Positions 10,870 to 23,110 of a stretch of DNA of 64,000 nucleotides are shown piece after piece. The notes under the pieces were generated by a model. That model worked only from the letters and a program-made list of their open reading frames with translations. It searched no databases and was not told where the DNA came from. A program made the translations under genes and the position numbers. The stretch's first letter is position 1; the number at the start of each line of letters is the position of its first letter. The stretch comes from Gnetum montanum (taxonomy: Eukaryota; Streptophyta; Gnetopsida; Gnetales; Gnetaceae), in the NCBI GenBank assembly GCA_015680685.1, contig MNCI01010753.1:128480-192479 (forward strand), written 5' to 3'.

Positions 10870-12080
10870 GTTGTGGCACTACATACTAGGCATAGTATGG
10901 CTTTAGGTACAAGTGGTTCATTGGATAGGCAAACTCATTACTATCTAGATTAGCAAGCTTAAATGCTTCATTGTCATAGGCCTTTATGACCAAGAAAGGC
11001 CCCCACTTAGCTGAGATTTTTTTCATAGGCTCATGAATGACCTTATGATGGTGTTGATTGGGTGTTGATGCTAATTATGATGGTGCCTTTGTCATTGCTT
11101 TTCCTATTACCACTCAATGTGATTAAGTATTTGCATACACTCCTCCTCTATAGAGTCAAGGTTAATGGTTCTCAACTCATTGTTCTGAACCTCATCATTG
11201 AAGCTTGAGAGGATCATACAAAGCAATGGGACCTATAATTCTAGAGGCAACATTGCTTCAGATCCGTACACAAGACTATATGGCATCTTACCCATTGCTA
11301 TTCTGCATGTCATGCAGTAGGCCCATAGCACGTAGACCAACTATTCATGCCATCGTCATTTGCTGTTGCTAAGAATCCTCTTCAGAAGGTTGACAATGAC
11401 TTTGTTCATAGCCTCCACTTGGCCATTTACCTATGGCTAGTATGTTGATGAAAAGGAATGTTTGATGCCAAGGTGTTCACAAAAGGCTTTATTTTCTACA
11501 CTACTAAATTGTGGCCCATTGTCTATGACTATAGTCATGGGTAGACTAAATTGGATCACTATGTTATCTAGAGTAAATTTGCAGACCTGTTATGATGTTG
11601 TCTTCCTAAGGGGAATGGATTCAACCCACTTGGAAAAGTATTTAATTGTAGTTATGATGAAGCTATGTCCTACATAAGACTTAAGTGTTATAGGCCCTAT
11701 GATATCCAACCCCCAACATTGGAACAACCATGTGATCTGCATAGTATGTACTTTAATAGATGGCACGTGTATTAGGTTACCATGTCACTAACACACATCA
11801 CATGTTTTGACCTTGGAAATGTAGTCACGCTCCATGTAAGGCCAATAGTAGCCTAAGCATCTAATTTTTGCTACCATTTCCCTAGGTGCTATGTGGCCTC
11901 CGCATAGTCCCTCATGAACTTGATCAATGATCATTTGCGCTTCACTACTGCTAGTGCAGGTTAACAATATTCCATCATAGGATCTACAACATAAGGTGCT
12001 ATCACCTACAAGGACATACTGTCATGATTTTTTTTGCACTATGTCCTTTTCGATAGAGGTTATATTTTACGGAGGCTTAC
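10870..12080 (-). pseudogene. Integrase relic of element B
   Basis: DDE integrase that would insert the cDNA. Read on the minus strand from about 11900: 'LGYYWPYMERDY' and 'VKTCDVC' (zinc-binding end), 'WGLDIIGPITLKSY' (first Asp present), 'FSKWVESIPL', 'IDNGPQFSS' (second Asp present), 'LGIKHSFSS', 'NGQVEAMNKVI' (glutamate present). All three catalytic residues survive although the frame has several TAG or TGA stops in place of Gln or Trp. 'MPYSLVYGSEAMLPLEL' (about 11290-11240) is the typical GKPF-like region before the C-terminal domain, which decays toward 10.9 kb. Confidence 0.85.
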
Positions 12081-12099
12081 CCTGCTAGATGTATGTCTT

Positions 12100-12630
12100 A
12101 ATATTGTCATACCACTCCTGAGCCTAAGCTATGCTTGTCACTTCTATGGATGCAATGCTTGTTGTTTGAGTTATAGGTTTGGTGCAATCCACTATTGAAG
12201 CAGGCAAGGTAGAAAACATGTTGGGTGCTATGCTTAAGGCTAAAGTGGCTAATGCATCAACAATGGCATTTTCATTATGGGGAATATGTTGAAAATCTAT
12301 GGTTGCAAACTGCTTGAGCAAATATTTTGCCAAATTGTAATAATTTTGTAAATGTTCTACTTTGCAAGCATAAACCTCTATAATTTGGTTGACAACAAGC
12401 TACGAATCACCTTGGATTACTGTGTTTTGAATTCCTAAATCATGAGTTGCTAAGACACCTCTAAGGAGACCTTCATACTCCACTACATTGTTTGTACAAG
12501 AAAATATAAAATTATATGTGAAGGGTCGGATCTCCCTAAAGGAAAATGTGATAATGGTAGTAGCACTACCACCTTGTGTGGTTGAAGCACTATCAAAGTG
12601 TAAAACTGCCTCAAAGTTTGTAGGCACTTA
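12100..12630 (-). pseudogene. Second (archaeal-type) RNase H relic of element B
   Basis: A separate RNase H downstream of the normal one, a hallmark of Tat-clade elements. Residues visible on the minus strand: 'LHFDSASTTQGGSA' (first metal-binding Asp, about 12600), 'CTNNVVEYEGLLRGV' (the conserved NNxxEY motif with its glutamate, about 12500), 'VIQGDS' (third acidic residue, about 12405), then a stop and 'LLKQFATIDFQHIPHNENA' with 'VDALATLAL' (final Asp, about 12320-12240). All key acids are present. Breaks are one or a few stops around 12390. Confidence 0.85.
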
Positions 12631-14310
12631 GCTTATGCTATTGACATGCTCATCCAAAAATTCTAAATCTATGGTTTCTTGATCGTCTATGGGTGAATTC
12701 GTGAGTTGTGCGGCTATTTCTTAACCCTTTGTGAATGCTTGTGCTATGTAGTGCACGTCAAAATTTGTGGTCATTACCTTCCATTATGCAATTCGACTAC
12801 TTTTTTATATGTTTGTAGTAATTGCCTAGAGTACATTGCTTTTGTAGATAACATTAACCTAACTATAGAAGAGATAGTGTCCTCATTTTTGGAGTGCAAA
12901 GACTAAGGCAAGATAATTCTTCTCTACATCATTGTATTTTGTGTCATGAGCCACTAGCATATGGCTTAAGTAGTAAATAGGGACCTCCAAGCCATCGTCT
13001 CACTTTTGGCATAATAGAGAAGCAATGGATGTGTCTAAGGTTGCAAAGTAAATGTAAAATGACTCATTTTCTTGTAGAGGGTAGACTATTGGAAGTTGAG
13101 CCAACTCCTTTGTGAGGTTGTCAAATTCCTCTTGGCACTGAGCTGTCCACTCAAAGTGGATCGCCTTTTTGAGAAAATGTTACATTAGCTACAACTTATC
13201 GGTCAACTTTGTGATAAACCTACATATGAATTGTAATCTGCCTTGTAACCTACGTAGCTCCTTAAGGTTTGTTGGTGGGGCAAAGTTGGTGATAGCCTTA
13301 ACCTTATCGAGGTCTACACATATACCTACTTCTAATACTACAAAGCCTAGCATGTGATCAGTTTTGATGCCAAAGATACACTTCTTGGGGTTTAGCCTAA
13401 GGCCATGTCTAAGGCAACGTTTGAGGACACGGTCTAAGTTATCTACGTGATCGTGAGCTACCTTGGACCTAACTGCTATATCATCAATGTAGGCATTGAG
13501 TAAGTCTAGTAGATAATCACTAAAGATATATGTCATCGCACATTGGTAGGTTGCTCCTACATTCTTTAGTCCAAAGGACATCATTGTATAGGAAAACATA
13601 CCCCAAGGATTCATGAAGGTGATGCTGAGCTAGTGCTCTAGGTTGATCCAAATTTGGTTGTACCCTAAGAACCCGTCCATGAAGGACAACAAGGCATGAC
13701 CGGCTATAGTATCAATGAGTTGGTCAATATTAGGTAATGAAAAGTCATCTTTGATGGTCATCTTGGTCAAGTCCCAGAAGTCTATGCAAATGCATATACT
13801 TCCACTTTTCTTAGGGACAACTATGATGTTTGTAACCCACTTTGCATAGTTGATTGCCTGAATGAAACAAGATTTGTAAAGCTTAGTGATTTCATCATGA
13901 ATTGCCAACGCCACCTTAAGTTTGACCTTGTAAGCTTTCTATTTGACTAGTTTTATGCGAGGATCAAGGATAATATTGTGTTGTATTATGCAAGGGTCCA
14001 AGCCTAGCATGTCCTCATAGGACCATGCAAACACCTTAATGTTATCATTGAGAACTTTTGAGATGCTTTGTTTGATTCGAGGCTCTAATAAGAAACTAAG
14101 TTTCAATGTCTTTACCTTGCCTTTATATGTTACTATAGGGACTTCAAGAAGAGGATCCTTGGTTCGTCACCTACCTCTAGGTCTAGAGCTCTAACTAGAT
14201 GGTCAAGCTAATTTAGAAATGTCTCTAGGGATGCTACACTTGTGTCATAAGTCATAGGCTCAAACTCTAGCAGTTCAATGTTTACACATCTCATGGAAGC
14301 TGTAAGGTCC
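12631..14310 (-). pseudogene. RT-RNase H relic of element B
   Basis: From 14310 downward: 'DVFAWSYEDMLGLDP'-like lead (reads VFAWSYEDM, about 14030), 'ALAIHDEITKLYKS', 'VVPKKSG', 'DDFSLPNIDQLIDTIAGHAL', 'FMDGFLGYNQI', then 'FSYTMMSFGLKNVGATYQCA' and the catalytic 'YIDDIAVRS' (about 13498-13472) with YxDD intact. Connection 'NLKELRRLQGRLQFICRFI' is at about 13270-13214. Classical RNase H continues from 13180 to 12650 ('VEKNYLALVFALQK', 'YYLSHMLV') with many Gln-to-stop changes. Short open stretches (13189-13614 and 13630-13914) are pieces of one frame. Confidence 0.88.
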
Positions 14311-15300
14311 AGTCAAGACCAGGGATGAATGAAGATGCTCATATGCATTCATTCTGAAATCCTACCAAAAATCCTGCAAAAAAACCAAAAAATTGTCAAG
14401 CCATACCTATCTTAATAAGGTAGAATGCATAAAATAAGAAAGACAATGTTATGAATATTCACCTAACTATGCAGTTGTGGGATCAGATAAGCAAGTATGT
14501 AAATTAATATTTGGGGCTTTGATTGGCCTTAGGATTGCTAGTTTAAGGTCATAGAGAACCATGGTTTATGCAGGATGCATCGATTTAGGCAATGCTCAAA
14601 AGGTTTTAAATGTGGGATTAAGTTGGGCATTTATTGAAAAATTAGAAAAAAAAAAATCTAAGTATGGAAACACTAGAAAAGTTTAAAAAAATTCTAACTC
14701 TGGGTGCTACGCTCATCCCGCATTACGCATAGAACATGGGATAGTCCCACGTTACACATGGGACACAGGATAGTACCCAAGAGAGTGATGTGTCCTTCAC
14801 CCCAGAAGAGTAGAAATAGCAGTTTTACCATAGTCAATCTATCATTTTTAAAGTTGAAACAAACAATCACCGAACGTAGCACAGCCAAGGCAAAGAGAGG
14901 TAGAGTGTAGTGATGGAAGAGCGAAAGTTAGAGTGTAGCAAAGAGGAAGAAGAAAATAGAAGCGTAACCATTTAACCATGATGCATCGTAGTGAACACCA
15001 ACACCTCAGCCTCAACAACGTGGATGAAGGAGGATGTGTACTAAGGTGCCTTCCTAGGGCACGCATAGAGGATCAAAGAGAGACATCGTCAGCAAGGTAC
15101 GATGCTACGCTCTTTCCTTGTGATTTTCTTTTTACACCTTGGGGTTTTGGAGTTTTAAGGGTAGCTTGCCTTAGGTAGGGACCGCCACCATTGCCATGGC
15201 TACCATGACTCACGGCCAAGAGAGGGAATGCACATGGTGGATTTTTTGAGTTTTTGGGTTTTTGTTGTGAGGGTGTTTCTTTTTTTGTGTGTACCACACA
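14311..15300. other. Start of the extra block between RT and protease of element B
   Basis: No protein recognised. One copy of the 'agtttaaggtcatag' repeat core lies at about 14533-14556. 'tgctacgctc' and 'cattacgc' phrases, the same motif that fills the LTRs of B, occur at 14703-14900 and near 15109. These phrases suggest that LTR-derived or shared repeat material was copied inside the element. Confidence 0.5.
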
Positions 15301-15301
15301 C

Positions 15302-15416
15302 GATGCAGAATGAGGTTTTTCAGCATCCCACACATGACGTAGAACATGTATTTTTGGGCATCCCCTGCATGACATGAAATAGGATTTTTTTAGCATCCCA
15401 TGCATCACATGGAATA
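15302..15416. repeat. Three-copy tandem repeat, about 36 bases
   Basis: Three imperfect units of the form 'gcatcccacacatgacgtag' plus a T-rich spacer (at about 15325, 15360 and 15396). Only the repeat creates the open frame on the minus strand here. Confidence 0.65.
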
Positions 15417-15599
15417 GAGCTAAAAGGGTTTGTGTGCACACATTTTTTTTGTTTTATTTACTTTTAGCTAGGGTCAAGGTGGCTTGAAGGCAAATACAGA
15501 TTATAATGGTCTAGGTAGGATGACTGCAAGGGTCATGGTTTTCATGCCAAGGTACATTCCTAAGAGCATACCAAAAAAGTTAGAAAAATTTTGATCTTC

Positions 15600-15970
15600 T
15601 AGCATCATGCTCTACAGACAATGCAATTAACAGGTTACATTTAGAGCATAACCAACAATTTGAAATTTTTTAATAGTTGAAAATTTCTGCAGTTGTTACA
15701 CTCAGCAAGGAGCATAGCCAACATTTAGAAATTTTTACAATTGTTACACTCAGTAGGGAGTATAATCAACACTTAGAATTATTTGCAATTATTACGCTTA
15801 GCAGGGAGCATAGCCAACACTTAGAATTTTTTTTTTACAGTTTCAAGGGTTACACTCTATGGGAAGCATAATCGATAGTTAGAAAAAAAATTTTAATTTG
15901 AAAGTTATGCTCTATGGGGAGTGTCACTGATAGTTAGTGAATTTTTTGATATTTTCAAAGTTATAATGTT
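15600..15970. repeat. Tandem array with 'gttacactcagcagggagca' units
   Basis: About six units of roughly 55-60 bases. Each contains a 'ttacactcagYagggagYat' core, 'agccaacacttagaa' and an AT-rich spacer, decaying toward 15960. The core belongs to the same TACACTC/GAGCATA motif family as the LTR inverted pairs of element B. Confidence 0.75.
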
Positions 15971-16166
15971 TGTAAATGTGAAACATAGATGTTAGTGTTG
16001 TGTCCCATTGAAGACTAAGCATGTTAAATGGTATGTTGATGTCTCTTTCCTATGGGGTTTTGTGGGGAAGTTAAGATTTTTACTAATATGCTAAGCCTAA
16101 TTTTTATGCATGTTTTCACTTTTTGTATCCAATGCTAACATTCTCTTGTCACTGCTGTGGCTGCAG

Positions 16167-19100
16167 GGTACTATTAAAATCCATCCTCATCATGGTTTGG
16201 CTGGTGGGTATTCTATGTTACATGAGCGAGCCTATGCCAAACGTACTTGCACCAGACACATGTGTGGGTCACCTAGTGATATGGTTTAGGTCGAGAGCAC
16301 AAATATTCCTGGAATTTTTGCTCCACCACTTCAATGTGATGATATGGTCACACTTGGCAGCAGAAGTAGCCAACATCATAATGAAAATGCAATTGCCTAG
16401 GACGAACCAAGGCATCCTAAGGTTCATATCTGATGAGCCTACTAGTGATGAAGGAGTAAGGAGTTTAGGTTGAGGCCACAAGGGCCTTAGGCCTTTATCC
16501 AGGATCTACGAGATGCTAGAATTCCAATGCTACGATAAGAACAACACATTGTTCATTGCCCGATGCATACATACTCTTTTCCAAAACCCACTTGGGATAG
16601 TATATTGTGCCAAAGGGTGAGTCCTCATATGATTTTTGCACTATTCACTTGATTATGCCTCATACTAAGATGCTAACCACTTATGTCTATTGCCAGGTTT
16701 ACCATTGACGTGAATGGCCTCCATGATGAGGAGGCAGCATTGAACTTAACTCTCATTGCCCTATAGGAATTCTCATATTTTGAGAATGTTTGTGCAATAA
16801 TGATTGGGTAGATTGGGGAAAACCTAGCAGAACTCCCTCATCGATATTCCAAGTCTTATGAGAAGTCTTGAGCTCTCAATTGTTTGGATCCTGAGTGGAT
16901 GACTAGCATACTGAGCATGGAGGAGGTTTCAATCCCACCATCATCATCCCACATACCATTTGTGCCACATAAGTAGTGTGTCATTCATTTTTTATGCATT
17001 TTTTACCTATCTTTTCTCATGTTTCTAATTTTACATTTTTCTATTGCAACTATAGTTAAGCCAAGAGAGGTCATGGTGGTCACAACAAGCTGCACTAAGG
17101 CCACCCTCATCATGAAATATGGTAAGGTTGAGAGTTCACAATGTTGGTTGTGCTATGAGGCCCCAGTGGAGATAACCTAGAAGCTTCAACGAGTAAGGTT
17201 AATGGACCTTTTCCTGGCCATTAGCCCAAGTATCCTAGTGGCTGAGATGATTTTCATCATCAACTCCATTAGTGAGAGCATTGATCACTTCATGACATGG
17301 GCCCATGGTGTGTGGGTAACCTTCGACATCACAGATGAATTCTTTTCAAACCTATTTAGCATCCCCTATAAGGACCCACCAATTGCAAAAAAAACTAACA
17401 AATAATTAGACCATAAAGGGGATGTTGAGTAGTGGTTGGGCACTTCTAAGGTCTGCAAAGGCATACTAGTCAAAGAATTGAAGGTGCCCATAGTCCACCA
17501 CCTCTATCTAGTCTTTCATGCTTGCGCATTCCCAAATCTACTCTCCCAAGGGAAAATTCTTAGGGTGGAACAAGCTTGGATGATGAGGAATGTAATAGAG
17601 GAGGGGACATAGTACAACGGGGCCTCTTACCTTGCCAACGACCTTCGTGTTAAAATTGTTAGGTTGTGTCATAACCTCCAAGCGAGATCGCATGTGCACT
17701 TCACATTCTTCATAGCATGCCTATGAAGGTTTGTGAAGTTTTTGGTGGTTTTTGAAGAAGGGAAATGAGTGGTGCAAGACCGTAGACAAATCTCTAGGCC
17801 ATGGATCCATCACTTATTCAACACTACATGGTCACAGGATCCTCCGAAGACGATTGTGGAGTCATTCTCTGTAACGACTAGAGGCAATGTGGGAAGATCT
17901 TACTGCACACATGATAATGTAAGGGAGGCCTCACTGGCCAATACTAGAAATGTAGTAAGAGGGGCATGACTCATTGCTGAAGCAGTGTGGTCATCTAGAA
18001 TAAAGATCAAGAAATCATGCCCCATGGAGGAGCCCATACGTGAAGTAGGGGAGAGTGGCAGAAAGATCCAATTTAAGCTTCACGATGTGCACTCAGAAAT
18101 CGCAAGTATGAATTATTGGATACTACTATAATGTGCCATGTTATGCTATGCCCATAATTGAAAATTGTAACTTAACTTATGTGATGTAGGTAAGAGGGGC
18201 CTTGCAGCAGTACCAAAGCCCATAGAGGATGATGTCCCTCCTCAACCTAAGAGACAAGTACTAGATGAAGAGGAATGAGAAGCTACAAAGGTGCTATAGC
18301 AACTTGAGGAAGAAGGTTTGCTGTAGTTTGATAAGGATGAGTTTAAAAATTTCTTTGATGGTGTGTAGATGGACGATCCCCTCGCTCTCACATCTAAGGG
18401 CTTGTTGGGTAGGAGCTTTGCATAGTCATCTTTTTTTTTTTCTTTTTTCTTTTTTTGTTTTTTATTTTTTTTTTTTAGACCTTACATGCTTGCCTATTGT
18501 ATTATCTAATAATTACTCAATATGTTGTGTTGCAACTGCTGATGTTTCCACTGAGTGCCCAACATCCACATCCACCTTCTGTATGCAACCCTAGACGAAG
18601 GCTCCAGATAAGTTTGTCTTTATGCAAGGCTTGGTAGATGACATGATGGATGGCATACAAAAAATGGACCCCAAGATCAATGTGTCTATATTTATATATT
18701 TTTCTTTACCAATTTACTTCTTGGTTCATGGCTAACATTTCTTTGCCTATTATGTGATAACAAGTTCATAGATTTGGTGGGATCCAAATAGGGAAATCCA
18801 AGTTGATGCCATGCCTAAGTTCTCTCCCAAGGTGGAACAAGTGCCTCACCAAGTGTATGAAAAGGCAAGAAAATGTGTGCTCTCATCTGTGAGAGCATTG
18901 TGGGAGTGTAGGTGCATTAATGAGCACCTATGGAAACAAGTGCATGAGCTCCAAGAAAAGGGAGAAAACTAGGATGCAAGATTGAAGGACCTACAGTCCC
19001 GTTATGACTTTCTGGTGGCATGTGACAAACCAAATGCTACTTGGCACATAACTAAAACTAACTATTCTAGATATTGGTTAGACATTTGGGGTAAGAATGA

Positions 19101-19742
19101 GGCCACTCATGAGGTGATTGAGAAACAATTGTAGATGGACCCACTAGCAAGGAAGAATCAAGACTAGAAGGATTACAGAGCAAAAGTGTATCAATGGGGT
19201 CAAACTCAAAAGAATCATAAGCACTGCTATAAGTAAGAACGTGAGGCGTACCTTAAAAGATACAAGGATGATTCCATGAAGCATCATTGCTAAGACATAT
19301 TTCTTGATGCAATTGGCGCAACACATGCTTATTAATTATTTGTGTGCAATGTAGTTGTGAGTGGAACCTCAGAGAGACACATCATTGTACCTTCAAGAGA
19401 GGTCACTTCTACTAGGTTTTCACCAAGGCTACCCTCATGGATAGCCATGGAGAAAGGGAAGACTCTCGCAAGTATTGACCTTGGCGAGGAGGATTGCACA
19501 TGACTATTGAAGGATGAAATCCTTCGACACTTGGAGGCTAGCCTCGATAGGATGCCCCCAGACATGGATGTAGGTCCTTCTCAGGTTGGTCTAATTTGAA
19601 TTACTTTTAATTACTATATCATAATGTTGCATTTACTTTATTTTTTGGCTAATTTATTATTTTGTTTTTATTTAACGTAGGTTCTAGCCAATGGTGCATA
19701 CCCCAGCGGAGTAGCAGATGAAGCGGAAGAGGAAGAGCCCTA
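16167..19742 (+). pseudogene. Antisense multi-exon gene relic inside element B, FCP1/HAD phosphatase-like at its start
   Basis: Plus-strand frame, opposite to the host element. Exon a (16167-16616) follows acceptor 'ggctgcag' and ends at donor AAAGG|GTGAGT. Exon b resumes in frame at 16697 after 'ttgccag'. Exon a reads 'LVGILCYMSE', 'RSRAQIFLEFLLHHFNVMIW' and, after one stop, 'YDKNNTLFI' and 'NPLGIVY'. These align in order with FCP1/SCP-type HAD phosphatases (DLNG-type nucleophile region, RPG..EFLE...F.V.IWS, NTLLLDDSP...P). The nucleophile Asp and the DD pair are not present, so it would be inactive. Later parts (17056-17969) contain 'VWVTFDITDEFFSNLFSIPY', reminiscent of plant transposon-associated domains. 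Then come acidic or helical segments (18190-18410, 18780-19600, 'LEEEGLL', 'FDKDEFKNFFDG') and an acidic end before TAG at 19740-19742. Most internal stops are TAG at expected Gln. The family call is inference. Confidence 0.5.
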
Positions 19743-20486
19743 GCCCCCACCAAACACTACAAGCTGAGATGCCTAGAATGTAGCCCTATTATTGGGAAAT
19801 TTTGTGTTTTTTGCAGTTTTTTGTTTTGAATGTAAACTTGAACTATATGTTTTATTGATAATTTAATGAAAATGTGATGATTATTTGCATATCACTTTGT
19901 TGTATATTATGTTGTTGTAATTTTAAAGTGTGATTTGATTGATGCAATTAGGCCCCTTGTGGGTTCCATGCCAATTTAAGGCCATGCTGAAAGGGCCATC
20001 GCTAGTGTAAGGCCATTTTGGGCAATGCTAGGAAAGAAGTAAGTTGCCAATTTTAGGCCTTGGTGGGCCATGTGATAGTTTAAGGTCTTTTCAGGCCATA
20101 GTGTAAAAGGGAGTAGTTTGCCAATTTTAGGCCTTAGTGGGCCATGGTGTTTTTTTTTGTGTTTTTTTTTCTTTTTCTTTTTTTTTATCTTTATCTTTTA
20201 TTTTTTTATAATTTTTTTATTTCTTTTTTTAAAAAAAAAAAGCTAAACAAAACTATGTAAACTTAAGAAATGAAACAACTAATTCAAGATGCAAATAACA
20301 ACACAAACGTAATTGTACAAGCAAAGAATAAAAAGTAAGCAAAACATGTAGACGAACCAAGGGGATACCTTAGTCGTGTAAATGTTTTCTAACCTGATGT
20401 AGATTAAGAAGTGTGTAGGGCCTGGGAGGCACAAGAAAGTATTTTCCTAGTCCTTTGTTTGTTACACAAAAGGGAAATTCTACCTA
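19743..20486. other. End of the extra block: repeat and homopolymer-rich
   Basis: About 19965-20140 holds degenerate repeats with 'ccaattttaggccttggtgg' and 'agtttaaggtc' cores, related to the array at 10.5 kb. 20140-20245 is a long T-rich run that turns into an A run. 20270-20486 is without recognisable coding. Confidence 0.55.
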
Positions 20487-20999
20487 GAGAGCTTCCTCAG
20501 GGAGGTTGCTCATTTCACTTGGTTGTTTAGGTGGATCAGTTGAACAACATTGGCTTTCACGCTGATTGGGTGGCATGTCCTCAAAGAACTCTACTTCTAA
20601 CCCTTGTTCTACATCAATGTTGTTGATGGTTGGAGGAGCTACATTATCACCATAAATCACCACCTCTCCACCATCATAGAGCAAATGGATCTCTTGATGA
20701 ATAGGTGAAGAAACAGCTCACAACTGGGCTAACCAATACCTCCCTAGGATCAGGTTGAATCCAAGCATTTCCTCAATAACAATAAACTTAGTGGTATTGG
20801 GAAATTTCTCCCCTACCACGAAAGCAATCGTGACCATTCCCTTTACAACAACACATGCTCCATTAAAGGATTTCAAGAACATTATTTTTGTCAGCCTGAT
20901 CTGATCAACCAAGCTAAGTTTGTCAACAACAAGGAATGGGCTGACATTGGTTGTTGCCCCATTGTCGATGTGCACCCTACAAATTTTATACTGGCCTAT
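20487..20999 (-). pseudogene. Aspartic protease relic of element B
   Basis: Retroviral-type protease that matures the polyprotein. The minus frame from about 20980 reads 'IDNGATTNVSPF' (catalytic D[ST]G box, here DNG), 'VDKLSLVDQIRL', 'GMVTIAFVVGEKFPNTTKFIV' in part, and 'GFNLILGRYWLAQL' (the conserved ILGRPWL near the C-terminus). After one TAG the frame continues as a linker ('YGDNVAPPTINNIDVEQGLE') to 20487. In Tat elements RT would follow directly. Here about 6 kb intervenes. Confidence 0.8.
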
Positions 21000-23110
21000 G
21001 AAAATATTATAAACATGGGCACACTGGTCACTTGATCCTTTTCGAGGTCAACCTTAACTACCTCATCATGAAATATCAAGGGTGTTGACCTTGACTCTTG
21101 GGTTGTGGGGGGAAGAATTATGGCATGAATGGCATTTTCATAAACTTGAATATCTTCCTTAAAAGGAATAGATGTTAGCATGTGAACTAATGCCTCATGA
21201 TGAGCAATGAAAGTCATTATCAAGTTGTATAGGCTCAAAGTTGTGTTCTTTTGTTTGAGGGCTTGTTTCACTTGTGCCAATGTGTTTAAGAAATATTTTC
21301 TTCTATCTGTGATCTTGGTGGCCTTTACCTCCTCTATGCGACCTAAGAGATGAGTCTCCCATGGAGGGGATTTAGCCTTTGATTGTGTAGCAGACTTCCA
21401 AGCCTCAATGCTTGTTTTTTGGTTGTTTGCATTCGGGTTAGCAGTTCAAGATGATGAGACCATTGGGATGGCTGACAAGGGGACAAGCTTAGGAGGACCT
21501 AACTCCATACATTTCCTGATCATTTTTTTAGCTAGATGCTCATAAGGTATTTTAGGGTATGACTTTGGATAGGTAGGATGTGATGTAGTTCCTACCACCA
21601 AACCCAAAGCAGGTGGGGGGTCCACACATCTTGGCACCCTAATGACAAAGGGTATCTAGGTTACCATTGCTGCAACATGCTATGAGGCCCTAACCACAAA
21701 GGGTGTTGTGGGTGCCTAAGGTGGTACTTTGATGATGAAAGGGGACTATGGTCTAGTCAATGTTGAGGCCCTAGCATCACCAAAGGGCACTTGAACCACA
21801 AATGGTTCATGTGCTAGTTTTGTGTTATCATCAACATTGATAGCATTGATGATGTATGCTTCACCGCTAACATTGAGGAGGTCCTTGTAGACTTTCATTG
21901 ATTGATTTTTTGATCATATAAGATTACTTTCATCAAGGACTAATTTTCCTTGATCAATCATGCATTGAATATCATCTTTTAACGCTAAGCAGTAGTTTGT
22001 GTCATGGCCATGCAACTAGTGGTAGTTGTAGAATTGGTCCAATCTAAAGTTTTTAAGGACTGAGGGCTCATTTAGCATAGTTGTAGAGGGGTTTCTAAGG
22101 ACTTTGCAGTACCTCTCATGAGGTTTATGTGCATCCTTAGACATTTGCTTGTGCTAGATGCACCTAGCACTAAACAACTAGTCCAATAGCTTAGATAGCT
22201 TGATAGGCAATGGGGTATACTTTGAACGATCATTACGCTCAAAGTTTTGCCTCTGGGAAGCTTGCCCAATGGCTGCCAATGATGCAAGCTGGTTGGCTCC
22301 CATAGTGCCAAAGCCCAATGCCTTGTTGTTATTGGTTGGGGCTTTAGGCATCTTGGCAATTGGTTTAGTGTTGTTGGGTTTGGCTTCATCAGCCACAGCT
22401 GCAACAATTGATGTTTCCTTTCCCTTTTCTTTGTCCTTTTTCATGTGTGCATTTTTATAGGCCACATAGGCCAAGTCCTTACTGGCCTTTGCTACATCCT
22501 TTAAGCTCTTTGTTTTAACAAAGGCTTAGCTCAAGGAACATGGGGCTAAATAATACAGTTTTGACCTGATAAAGTCATTTACTGCATCATTGAAGATAGC
22601 CAACAAGTGAGTTTCTACTATCGACTCATAGATTTCATTAAGGGAAATGCTCCAATGTTGTATGAATTTTTGTACTTGCTCTAGCGCCCCTTGCTTGATG
22701 TTCATTAATTGTCCTAGTGTGGCCTTGAGCTTCAAGTTATACTTCAAGTGAGTTACAAATTAGCTGAGTAGCTCCTCCATAGTTGATATGGAAGCTCTAG
22801 GGAGTGCACAATACTATTCATGAGTCTTGCCTATCAAGGACATGGCAAAGACATGGATGATTACGTGTGGTCATGCTTGCAAAAGTAAGCATTTAGAATG
22901 AAAAGTTACAAGGTGGGTGTTGGGGTCCCCCTCACCGTTGTATTTTGTGAATTAAGGAAGTTGGACCCTAGGAGGAAGAATTAGTGGCGGGACCATAGGA
23001 CTGATGGGGTTATCTTGATAGAAGTCTGTCACATGGACCATTTTTTAGTTGGCCACTTTAAGCTGCCTAACCTCCTCCATGAGACTTCAAATGGGTTGGA
23101 ACACTTAGTC
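21000..23110 (-). pseudogene. gag relic of element B
   Basis: Gag polyprotein remnant on the minus strand. 22747-22526 reads 'LGQLMNIKQGALEQVQKFIQ' and 'FNDAVNDFIRSKLYYLAP', matching the retrotransposon Gag core (QxxxEsl.dyi.Rf, then F..gL...i...l). 22474-22178 is a basic or Ala-rich linker. About 22060-21960 contains a C-H-H-C arrangement ('YNYH', 'LHGHDTNYC', 'LKDDIQCMIDQGKL') typical of Tat Gag. Down to 21000 the frame is poorly conserved and meets the protease. Stops are frequent. Confidence 0.75.

Noticed and set aside
15073-15441. 122-codon frame in sense with element B
   Set aside because: Largely encoded by the three-copy tandem repeat; no similarity recognised.
22200-22460. 86-codon plus-strand frame in the gag region of B
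   Set aside because: Shadow of the minus-strand Gag linker; no independent evidence.
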